Source: CAZDAW01 sp964503685 (GTDB lineage Bacteria > Chloroflexota > Anaerolineae > Anaerolineales > Anaerolineaceae). Taken from it: a stretch of 12,359 nucleotides of DNA. The notes beneath the pieces are model-generated. The model ran no database searches and was not told the DNA's origin. It saw only the letters and a list, made by a program, of their open reading frames with translations. Below are positions 6,125 through 12,359 of this stretch, piece after piece. The first letter of the stretch is position 1, and the number at the start of each line of letters is the position of its first letter. A program made the position numbers and the translations under genes. The stretch lies in assembly GCA_964503685.1 (NCBI GenBank), contig CAZDAW010000106.1:1-12359 (forward strand), given 5' to 3'.

Positions 6125-7084
6125 ATGGGAACAAATAGTTTTTGGGAAAGCCGCCGCTTCTGTGTTACTGGCGGTGCAGGCTTTTTAGGAAGCTTTTTGA
6201 TTGAGAAAATGCGCCAACGCGGCGCAAAGGATATTTTTGTTCCGCATGTTGAGAACTACGATCTGGTAAAACCGGAGGATATTTCTCGGATGTTGGATGA
6301 CTCGCGCCCGGATGTGATTATTCATCTGGCGGCGCATGTGGGCGGCATCGGCGCTAATCGCGAACACCCGGCTGAATTTTTCTATGATAACCTGATGATG
6401 GGTGTTCAATTGATGCATCAGGCCTGGCAACGTGGTATTGAGAAATTCGTTGCGTTGGGTACAGTGTGCGCCTATCCAAAGTTCACACCAGTTCCATTTC
6501 GAGAGGATGATCTTTGGAATGGATACCCGGAGGAGACGAATGCGCCCTATGGGCTGGCGAAGAAAATGCTTCTTGTTCAGGCGCAGTCCTATCGTCAGCA
6601 GTATGGCTTTAATGCCATCTTTTTGTTGCCGGTTAACCTTTATGGCCCCAGGGATAACTTCAATCTGGAATCATCGCATGTAATTCCGGCGCTGATTCGT
6701 AAGTGCATCGAAGCTCAGGAACGCGGCGACTCTGAGATCGTTGTTTGGGGTGATGGCTCTGCTTCGCGCGAATTTTTATATGTAGAAGATGCTGCTGAAG
6801 GAATTGTGTTAGCTACAGAGCATTACAACGGGTCTGAACCGGTCAACCTGGGATCCAGTTTTGAGATCACAATTAAGGACCTGGTGGAATTGATCACCCG
6901 TCTAACCGGTTTCAAGGGAAAGATCGTATGGGATACCAGCAAACCCAATGGTCAGCCTCGCCGCAGTCTGGATGTCAGCCGAGCAGAAAAATATTTTGGT
7001 TTTCGCGCGCAGATATCTTTTGAAGAAGGGTTGCGTCGTACTATTGAATGGTACAGGCAGCACCATAATAAATCGGCGGCATAG
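6125..7084 (+). CDS. fcl: GDP-L-fucose synthase-like NAD(P)-dependent epimerase/reductase
   Basis: This 319-residue extended short-chain dehydrogenase has a Rossmann motif TGGAGFLG (15-22). By family it converts GDP-4-keto-6-deoxy-D-mannose to GDP-L-fucose with NADPH. The diagnostic core is present: LGTVCAYPKF with Thr113 and Cys115 (E. coli Ser107 and Cys109), NAPYGLAKK with Tyr142 and Lys146, LYGPRDNF, His185 in ESSHVIPALIRK (E. coli His179), and VWGDGSASREFLYVED. Threonine replaces the catalytic serine, a conservative change seen in many homologues. Length matches the family (about 310-320). GGGAAGG precedes the start by 6 nt. It is the first gene of the plus-strand operon. No gmd (GDP-mannose dehydratase) is in view, so its substrate must come from elsewhere, or the specificity may differ. 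Confidence 0.85.
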   Translation: MGTNSFWESRRFCVTGGAGFLGSFLIEKMRQRGAKDIFVPHVENYDLVKPEDISRMLDDSRPDVIIHLAAHVGGIGANREHPAEFFYDNLMMGVQLMHQAWQRGIEKFVALGTVCAYPKFTPVPFREDDLWNGYPEETNAPYGLAKKMLLVQAQSYRQQYGFNAIFLLPVNLYGPRDNFNLESSHVIPALIRKCIEAQERGDSEIVVWGDGSASREFLYVEDAAEGIVLATEHYNGSEPVNLGSSFEITIKDLVELITRLTGFKGKIVWDTSKPNGQPRRSLDVSRAEKYFGFRAQISFEEGLRRTIEWYRQHHNKSAA

Positions 7085-7945
7085 ATGGTGCAATTGACTG
7101 AGACGACAAAACCGGAAGTGGAAACGCCGGTTATTCTTATCAAACCTGCCAGCAAATGGTCAGCGATTAACCTGCGCGACCTGTGGCATTATCGGGAACT
7201 GGCTTACTTTCTTACCTGGCGTGATTTAAAAGTTCGTTACAAGCAGACCCTGTTGGGAGCGGCCTGGGCTATTCTACAACCTTTTCTTACAATGGTAGTG
7301 TTCAGTATTTTCTTCGGGCAGTTAGCTAATGTTCCTTCGGATGGTTACCCTTATCCCATATTTAACTACACCGGGTTATTGCCCTGGGGATTATTTTCTA
7401 CCGCATTGACACGCGCCAGTATGAGCCTGGTGCAGAGTCGGAATATGATCACTAAAGTTTATTTTCCACGCCTGATCGTTCCTCTGGCATCGATTCTGGC
7501 AGGCCTGGTTGATTTCGCGATTTCTTTTGTGGTTCTTTTGGGAATGATGTGGTTCTATCATATTACACCGACCAGCGCTGTCTGGACACTGCCGCTTTTC
7601 TTGTTGCTGGCAATGATCACGGCTCTTGGCGTTGGATTGTGGCTTTCATCAATGAATGTGATGTATCGCGATATCGGGTACATCATTCCGTTTCTGACTC
7701 AATTCTGGCTCTTTATCACTCCAATTGCCTATCCGTCCAGCATGATTCCTGATAAGTGGCGCCTGATTTACGCGATCAATCCGATGACTGGTGTGGTCGA
7801 AGGTTTCCGTTGGGCGCTGTTGGGGTCGCAGAGCGCTGCGCCTGGCCCAATCCTCATTGTTTCCACGGCTATTGCGCTTCTGCTTCTGGTTTCGGGGTTG
7901 TTTTATTTCAGGCGAATGGAACGCCAGTTTGCGGATATGGTGTAG
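7085..7945 (+). CDS. wzm: ABC-2 type polysaccharide exporter permease (Wzm-like)
   Basis: This 286-residue inner-membrane permease has about six hydrophobic segments (roughly 56-78, 92-110, 129-157, 163-188, 199-215, 255-275). It has the family's cytoplasmic lead-in RELAYFLTWRDLKVRYKQTLLG before the first segment, and NPMTGVVEGFRWALLG before the last. With its ATPase it would export a lipid-linked polysaccharide across the cytoplasmic membrane. The ATG follows the fcl stop with no spacer and has no clear Shine-Dalgarno, so translation is probably coupled. The ATP-binding gene starts 2 bp after its stop. In a single-membrane organism the equivalent pair (TarGH-like) would export a wall polymer. 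Confidence 0.93.
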   Translation: MVQLTETTKPEVETPVILIKPASKWSAINLRDLWHYRELAYFLTWRDLKVRYKQTLLGAAWAILQPFLTMVVFSIFFGQLANVPSDGYPYPIFNYTGLLPWGLFSTALTRASMSLVQSRNMITKVYFPRLIVPLASILAGLVDFAISFVVLLGMMWFYHITPTSAVWTLPLFLLLAMITALGVGLWLSSMNVMYRDIGYIIPFLTQFWLFITPIAYPSSMIPDKWRLIYAINPMTGVVEGFRWALLGSQSAAPGPILIVSTAIALLLLVSGLFYFRRMERQFADMV

Positions 7946-7947
7946 CG

Positions 7948-9246
7948 ATGAGCGATCTGGCTATTCGTGTTGAAAATATGGGAAAGCAGTTTCGGATTGG
8001 GTTGCCGGCTGTCCAATATCGTACGTTGCGTGAAACTATAACGGGTAATATCGCATCACCGTTTCGTTCGATAAGTACGGCGATCCGGCGGGCGAAAATG
8101 CCCAAAGGAGAGAGCGCGGCGGATACGATCTGGGCTTTACGAAACGTCTCCTTTGAACTCGAGCAGGGTCAGGTTCTTGGTATCATTGGACGGAATGGAG
8201 CGGGTAAAAGCACCCTGCTAAAAATATTATCGAGAGTGACCGAACCCACGGAGGGTTTCGCTGAAATTCGTGGTCGGGTAGGATCTTTGTTGGAAGTTGG
8301 GACAGGTTTTCACCCGGAATTAACAGGACGCGAAAACATCTATCTGAATGGCGCAATCCTGGGGATGAAACGCGCTGAGATTGACAAGAAATTCGATGAG
8401 ATTGTTGATTTCTCAGAGGTTGAACAATTCATCGATACGCCGGTCAAACGTTATTCAAGTGGTATGTATTTGCGTCTGGCGTTTGCCGTGGCTGCTCATC
8501 TGGAGCCGGAAATACTGGTAGTCGATGAGGTGCTGGCGGTAGGTGATGCTGAATTTCAGCGAAAATGTCTGGGGAAAATGAGCGATGTTGCCCAACATGG
8601 GCGTACTGTCCTTTTTGTCAGTCATAATATGTCGGCTGTTTTGCGATTAACTTCCGAGACAATTGTCCTTGAAAAGGGAAAAATGGTCATGCGTGCGCCG
8701 ACGGCTCAGGCTGTGGATTATTACCTCTCCAGCGGTTTGTCTTACCAGGGTGAACGCAAATGGTTCGATGACGAAATCCCTGCCAGCGCGGCGCCTTTTC
8801 GACCGTTGGCGATTCGCGTGCTCAATCCGCAAGGGCGGGTGTCGGAAACTTTACGTTCTGTTGAGCCAGTAACAGTTGAAGTTGAATATCAAATCGCTTC
8901 TCCGATTACCGGTTTACGTGTGGGTATCTATTTGTTCACAACACGCGGCGAGTATGTGTTCACTTCTTTTGATACCGATTCTCCAGAAAAGTATGATCGT
9001 TACAGTATCCGCCAACCAGGTCATTACGTCAGCCGCTGTGTCATCCCCAAAGATTTTCTCAACGAAGGTCGTTATGTGTTGGGTGTAAACGCCAGTTCGT
9101 ACCGGGTTAAACGTTATTTCCAGGACGAACAGGCTTTAACTTTGAATGTTGATGCGGCCGGGTCGCCGGGAATGCAATGGCTTGAACAGCGTTTTGGCCC
9201 TATTCGTCCCCGCCTGAACTGGGATATTGAGACATTGAAAGCATGA
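7948..9246 (+). CDS. wzt: Polysaccharide exporter ATPase with C-terminal recognition domain (Wzt-like)
   Basis: This 432-residue ATPase is the partner of the preceding permease. The nucleotide-binding domain (about 1-260) has Walker A GRNGAGKST (81-89), signature YSSGM (169-173), Walker B ILVVDE (189-194) and H-loop His226 in FVSHN. A second domain of about 150 residues (275-425), rich in beta strands and including GLRVGIYLFTTRGEYVF, matches the Wzt C-terminal domain type. In E. coli O8/O9a this domain recognises the modified end of the glycan. The start at 7948 (MSDLAIRVENMGKQF) is preferred: a longer in-frame ATG at 7756 would run through the permease and add 64 unrelated residues. The stop overlaps the next ATG by 4 bp (ATGA). 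Confidence 0.93.
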   Translation: MSDLAIRVENMGKQFRIGLPAVQYRTLRETITGNIASPFRSISTAIRRAKMPKGESAADTIWALRNVSFELEQGQVLGIIGRNGAGKSTLLKILSRVTEPTEGFAEIRGRVGSLLEVGTGFHPELTGRENIYLNGAILGMKRAEIDKKFDEIVDFSEVEQFIDTPVKRYSSGMYLRLAFAVAAHLEPEILVVDEVLAVGDAEFQRKCLGKMSDVAQHGRTVLFVSHNMSAVLRLTSETIVLEKGKMVMRAPTAQAVDYYLSSGLSYQGERKWFDDEIPASAAPFRPLAIRVLNPQGRVSETLRSVEPVTVEVEYQIASPITGLRVGIYLFTTRGEYVFTSFDTDSPEKYDRYSIRQPGHYVSRCVIPKDFLNEGRYVLGVNASSYRVKRYFQDEQALTLNVDAAGSPGMQWLEQRFGPIRPRLNWDIETLKA

Positions 9247-10859
9247 ACACGGCCAGAAAACAGCTTCTAAAGAAAGTATTGGGAGATTTGCCCCTGACGG
9301 CTGAGGCGTACTGGCTTTTTCGCCAGTCGGGTAAACCGCCAGGTACCCGTTTTTCGTTGCAGGGATTAAAAATAAACCTGCCAGGCATCATTTCACAGGT
9401 GACGCCGTTTGCCGAAAAAGCAGAAGCTGGCAAAAAGCTTTTTATTTTTGCGACATTACATTACTGGATCGAGCATGTAACGTTATTGGGTTGTGTGTTG
9501 AGGGGGATGGGGCATGAAGTCTCTCTGGCGTATCTTCCCTATTTTGACTGGTTTCAGCCGCTGACCGACCGTTTTGATGTGCGCCGGCAGAATATCTATG
9601 CTCGGAGCGTATTAAAACCGGTCGAAGCGCTTTTTCGGGTGATCTCATTTCTCGACATTCAGATTCCAGATGATGATCTGCCGGATGAATTGGATGCGAT
9701 GATCAGGCTGGTGGCGAAGTATGATACCCAATACGCCCTGCAAATTGAGGATGTTGACCCCGCCAGCGAACTTTACTGTCTGCGCCTGGAACGCGACCGA
9801 TATGCTGCCAAAGCTGCATTGGCCTGGTTGTCTGAAAACCGTCCAGATGTCGTTATTGTTCCAAACGGTACAATTTTAGAAAATGGCGCTATTTATCGGG
9901 TGGCGCGTTATCTGAATATCCCGGTCGTTACTTACGAGTTCTGCGACCAGCGCGATCGAATATGGCTGATGCAAAATGCCGAGGTGATGCGCCAGGAAAT
10001 TGATGATTTATGGAACAGTCGAAAAGACTTACCGTTCAGGCCAGAACAATTAGAGCGGGTGCAATCATTATTCAACGCCCGCCAGCATGGCGCAGCATGG
10101 GAGCATTTTGCCCGCCGATGGCAGGCTGTTCCGGTTCAGGGTGAAGAGAAGGTGAAAGCTGAATTGGGACTGGACGACCGCCCGATTGTTGTTATGGCTA
10201 CCAATGTATTGGGCGATAGCCTGACTTTGGGACGTCAGGTTTTCAGTGAGACGATGACCAGGTGGCTTGAACGGACAGTGGAATATTTTTCACGTCGCCC
10301 GGATATTCAGTTGGTAGTGCGAGTGCATCCAGGCGAGGTGAAGACCCGCGGGCCGTCAATGGTTGATGTGATTCATAAAACCTTACCGCAACTGCCGGAG
10401 AATATTCATGTCGTTGGACCACGCGATAAAACCAACACATATGATTTAATTGGTGTGGCAAAATTAGGGCTGGTTTACACAACAACGGTCGGGATGGAAA
10501 TGGCAATGAGCGGCTTGCCGGTGATTGTTGCCGGACAGACTCATTATCGTGGGAAGGGTTTCACCCTTGACCCGGATAGCTGGATAGCTTATTTTGATTT
10601 GATCGAACAGGTGCTTTCTCAGTCTGATAAAACGTGGTTGACAAAAGAGCAAGTTGAACGCGCCTGGCATTATGCCTATGTTTTCTTTTTTAACTTGCCT
10701 ATTCCTTACCCCTGGCACCTGGTGCGGGTTTGGGAAGATTACCAAAAACGATCCATCGCAGATGTTTTTAAATCCGAAAACAGAAAGATCTACGAGCCGG
10801 TTTTTAATTATCTGGCAGGCGAACCATTGGATTGGAGTAAGATAGCAGATCATGGATAG
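9243..10859 (+). CDS. Capsule-synthesis-type protein, probable GT-B glycosyltransferase
   Basis: This 538-residue cytoplasmic protein shows two-domain GT-B-like organisation. The N-terminal half contains LFIFATLHYWIEH (66-78) and RPDVVIVPNGT (200-210). The C-terminal half has LVVRVHPGE (357-365), IHVVGPRD, and TTTVGMEMAMSGLPVIVAG (413-431) followed by THYRGKGF (433-440). That last stretch resembles the capsule polysaccharide biosynthesis family (PF05159; KpsC/KpsS relatives, which are Kdo transferases in Gram-negative capsules). There are no convincing membrane segments. The start overlaps the ATPase stop (ATGA), and its own stop overlaps the methyltransferase start by 8 bp. Its sugar and acceptor cannot be told from sequence; lying beside Wzt fits building or priming the exported chain. 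Confidence 0.75.
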   Translation: MNTARKQLLKKVLGDLPLTAEAYWLFRQSGKPPGTRFSLQGLKINLPGIISQVTPFAEKAEAGKKLFIFATLHYWIEHVTLLGCVLRGMGHEVSLAYLPYFDWFQPLTDRFDVRRQNIYARSVLKPVEALFRVISFLDIQIPDDDLPDELDAMIRLVAKYDTQYALQIEDVDPASELYCLRLERDRYAAKAALAWLSENRPDVVIVPNGTILENGAIYRVARYLNIPVVTYEFCDQRDRIWLMQNAEVMRQEIDDLWNSRKDLPFRPEQLERVQSLFNARQHGAAWEHFARRWQAVPVQGEEKVKAELGLDDRPIVVMATNVLGDSLTLGRQVFSETMTRWLERTVEYFSRRPDIQLVVRVHPGEVKTRGPSMVDVIHKTLPQLPENIHVVGPRDKTNTYDLIGVAKLGLVYTTTVGMEMAMSGLPVIVAGQTHYRGKGFTLDPDSWIAYFDLIEQVLSQSDKTWLTKEQVERAWHYAYVFFFNLPIPYPWHLVRVWEDYQKRSIADVFKSENRKIYEPVFNYLAGEPLDWSKIADHG

Positions 10860-11742
10860 CGATTCGACGATCAAGCAGCAAGTCACCGATTTCTATAACC
10901 AGGTTGGCTGGCAGAAGGTCAGCGATGGCGTTTATCAGAATGCCCGCTACGAAGACCTGCGACCTGTGGCGCGTGAGTATGTTCATCGCTGCCATCTGCG
11001 GGTGGGACGGTGGTTGGATCCGATGGGACGCTATCTGTTGGATGCCGGTTCGGGTCCTATCCAATATCCTGAATATCTGACTTATTCGCAGGATTATGCA
11101 TACCGGGTTTGTGTGGATATTTCAATTGTCGCTCTAAGAGAAGCGCGTCAGCGGATAGGTGATCACGGGATGTTTGTTGTTGCCGATATTGCCAATTTGC
11201 CGTTCAAGCAGGATGTTTTTGACGGAGTGGTTTCATTGCATACCATTCATCATTTACCGGCGCAGGATCACCTGAGGGCGTATGAAGAGTTATATCGCGT
11301 GCTCGGTGTTGGTCACCAGGCTGTAATTGTGAATGGTTGGACAGAATCGCGCTTGATGCGCCAATTATCAGGTTGGATGAAGTTTTGTGAGAGGGTGATC
11401 TGGTGGGTTAATCGTTTGCAAGGACGGACGCCTCAGACCGAAAATAAAATTGTGCAGGCGAAAGACGATGCTGAAGCGAAACCCCCTCAGGGAACGTTTG
11501 TGACGAAGCACGATGTTGCCTGGCTGAAACATGAATTAAACCAGCGTATGCCGTTTGATATTTATGTCTGGCGCAGCGTGAGTGTACGGTTTCTCCGGGC
11601 TGTTTTTCACCCTCGATTAGGAGGAAAGTTTTTTCTTCGCTTATTGTATGCTATAGAAGAGCGCTACCCAAAATATTTCGGTGAGAACGGACAATACCCT
11701 CTCATCGTGATTCATAAGATGAGTTCTAGTCGTAAAGTTTGA
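10852..11742 (+). CDS. Class I SAM-dependent methyltransferase
   Basis: This 296-residue protein has a Rossmann-type methyltransferase core: motif I LLDAGSGPIQYPEY (DAGSG at 64-68), an acidic end of strand 2 at Asp89 (VCVDIS), motif II VADIANLPF with Asp112, and FDGVVSLHTIHHLP (123-136) followed by LRAYEELYRVLG. This is the ubiE/type 11 pattern, acting on small molecules or sugars rather than DNA. The C-terminal 130 residues are basic and aromatic-rich and have no recognised domain. The start overlaps the previous gene by 8 bp; a GGAG 14 nt upstream is too far, so coupling is likely. In this operon a sugar O- or N-methylation, perhaps of the chain end, is the natural guess. Confidence 0.88.
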   Translation: MDSDSTIKQQVTDFYNQVGWQKVSDGVYQNARYEDLRPVAREYVHRCHLRVGRWLDPMGRYLLDAGSGPIQYPEYLTYSQDYAYRVCVDISIVALREARQRIGDHGMFVVADIANLPFKQDVFDGVVSLHTIHHLPAQDHLRAYEELYRVLGVGHQAVIVNGWTESRLMRQLSGWMKFCERVIWWVNRLQGRTPQTENKIVQAKDDAEAKPPQGTFVTKHDVAWLKHELNQRMPFDIYVWRSVSVRFLRAVFHPRLGGKFFLRLLYAIEERYPKYFGENGQYPLIVIHKMSSSRKV

Positions 11743-11749
11743 AATTGTT

Positions 11750-11754
11750 GGAGG
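11750..11754 (+). promoter_or_regulatory. Shine-Dalgarno that fixes the GTG start of pseB
   Basis: GGAGG lies 5 nt before GTG at 11760. The ATG two bases earlier (11758) is in another frame that does not encode the dehydratase, so the GTG is the start. Confidence 0.8.
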
Positions 11755-11759
11755 TTCAT

Positions 11760-12359
11760 GTGGATTGGTCAAATAAAGTTGTATTGGTTACCGGCGGCAC
11801 CGGGTCATTTGGAAAGAAATTTTGTGAGGTCATGCAAAAGGAGTATCACCCGGCAAAGCTGATCATTTACAGCCGGGATGAGCTAAAACAGCATGAAATG
11901 CGTGTTGCTGGATTTAACGATCCAATCTACCGCTATTTTATTGGCGATGTAAGGGATGTATCACGCTTGCGCCGTGCATTCAAGGATGTTGACATTGTTG
12001 TTCACGCTGCGGCTTTAAAACAGGTGCCGGCATGTGAATATAACCCTATGGAAGCCATCAAGACGAATATCCTGGGCAGCGGCAATGTGATTGAAGCGGC
12101 TTTGGATTTGGGTGTTGATAAGGTGCTTGCCTTGAGTACTGATAAAGCGGTCAATCCGGTCAACCTTTATGGGGCGACCAAACTGGCTGCCGAGAAACTT
12201 TTCATTCAGAGTAATGCTTATGCGGCGGGAAGCCAGACACGTTTTAGTTGTGTGCGCTATGGGAACGTTGTTGGCAGCCGCGGCAGCGTTGTGCCGGTTT
12301 TTCTCAAACAGCGCGAGAATGGCAAAATCACAATCACGGATAAACGGATGACCCGCTTC
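11760..12359 (+). CDS. pseB: UDP-GlcNAc 4,6-dehydratase (inverting), PseB-type, 3' end outside window
   Basis: This is the first 200 residues of a short-chain dehydrogenase-type sugar nucleotide dehydratase of the FlaA1/PseB group. It begins VDWSNKVVLV (Val read as Met). The NADP-binding motif is TGGTGSFG (11-18), followed by SRDELKQHEM. The catalytic segment ALSTDKAVNPVNLYGATK holds Thr127, Asp128, Lys129, Tyr137 and Lys141, equivalent to the FlaA1 residues T131, D132, K133, Y141 and K145. By family it makes UDP-4-keto-6-deoxy-L-AltNAc-type product from UDP-GlcNAc with C5 inversion, the first step to pseudaminic acid. Full proteins are about 330 residues, so roughly 130 are missing. It starts 17 bp after the methyltransferase stop. 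Related short CapD-type dehydratases for L-sugars such as FucNAc are the main alternative. Confidence 0.88.
   Translation, partial: MDWSNKVVLVTGGTGSFGKKFCEVMQKEYHPAKLIIYSRDELKQHEMRVAGFNDPIYRYFIGDVRDVSRLRRAFKDVDIVVHAAALKQVPACEYNPMEAIKTNILGSGNVIEAALDLGVDKVLALSTDKAVNPVNLYGATKLAAEKLFIQSNAYAAGSQTRFSCVRYGNVVGSRGSVVPVFLKQRENGKITITDKRMTRF

Noticed and set aside
7756..7947. N-terminal extension of the Wzt-like ATPase to an upstream ATG
   Set aside because: It would overlap the permease gene for almost 190 bases, and the extra residues match nothing in ABC ATPases; MSDLAIRVENMGKQF is a normal start.
10464..10886. A 140-codon minus-strand frame across the capsule-type gene's 3' end
   Set aside because: It is antisense to conserved coding sequence and has no start signals.
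1..12359. CRISPR arrays, tRNA or rRNA genes, insertion sequences, prophage or attachment sites
   Set aside because: I looked for tandem spaced repeats, transposase motifs and tRNA-like cloverleaf segments by eye and saw none.

Overview
The window has two blocks facing away from each other. Everything left of about 5,110 (except a gene fragment at the extreme left) lies on the minus strand. Everything right of about 5,327 lies on the plus strand. A tungsten-type aldehyde ferredoxin oxidoreductase (AOR) with a 16-cysteine polyferredoxin points to an anaerobic bacterium. Shine-Dalgarno sites in the left block are strong (AAGGAG type). Base composition looks near 50% GC, with A/T-richer ends and an A/T-richer gene at 5,327. 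The phylum cannot be fixed from the sequence. An anaerobic Chloroflexota (Anaerolineae-like) or another environmental anaerobe would fit, but this is a guess.

Left block (294-5,110, minus strand, read right to left): a TetR-family regulator, a small SCP2-like putative lipid-binding protein, an iron-containing alcohol dehydrogenase, an AOR and a four-cluster polyferredoxin. The genes are tightly packed (gaps of 40, 17 and 46 bp, then an 8-bp overlap). They are preceded by a good sigma70-type promoter whose start region carries a TetR-like palindrome (GTCGGT-CA-ACCGAC core). The set ends at a hairpin (241-282) that can terminate transcription from both sides. I read it as a self-regulated module that interconverts alcohol, aldehyde and carboxylic acid, probably with a hydrophobic substrate. 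AOR electrons would go to the polyferredoxin and the alcohol step would use NAD(P)H.

Middle (5,111-6,124): a divergent promoter region, a Qnr-like pentapeptide-repeat protein made of two blocks of 13 repeats, and a leader with an extended -10 promoter and a perfect 11-bp hairpin.

Right block (6,125 to the window end, plus strand): a surface-polysaccharide operon. It holds a GDP-L-fucose synthase-like reductase/epimerase, an ABC-2 exporter pair (Wzm/Wzt, the Wzt with a C-terminal glycan-recognition-type domain), a capsule-synthesis-type (GT-B-like) protein, a SAM-dependent methyltransferase, and the first 200 codons of a PseB-type UDP-GlcNAc 4,6-dehydratase starting at GTG. The first five genes abut or overlap (0 bp, 2 bp, 4-bp overlap, 8-bp overlap), so they are probably co-translated. 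Together they suggest synthesis of nucleotide-activated deoxy and/or nonulosonic sugars, glycan assembly, possible methylation, and ABC-transporter-dependent export.
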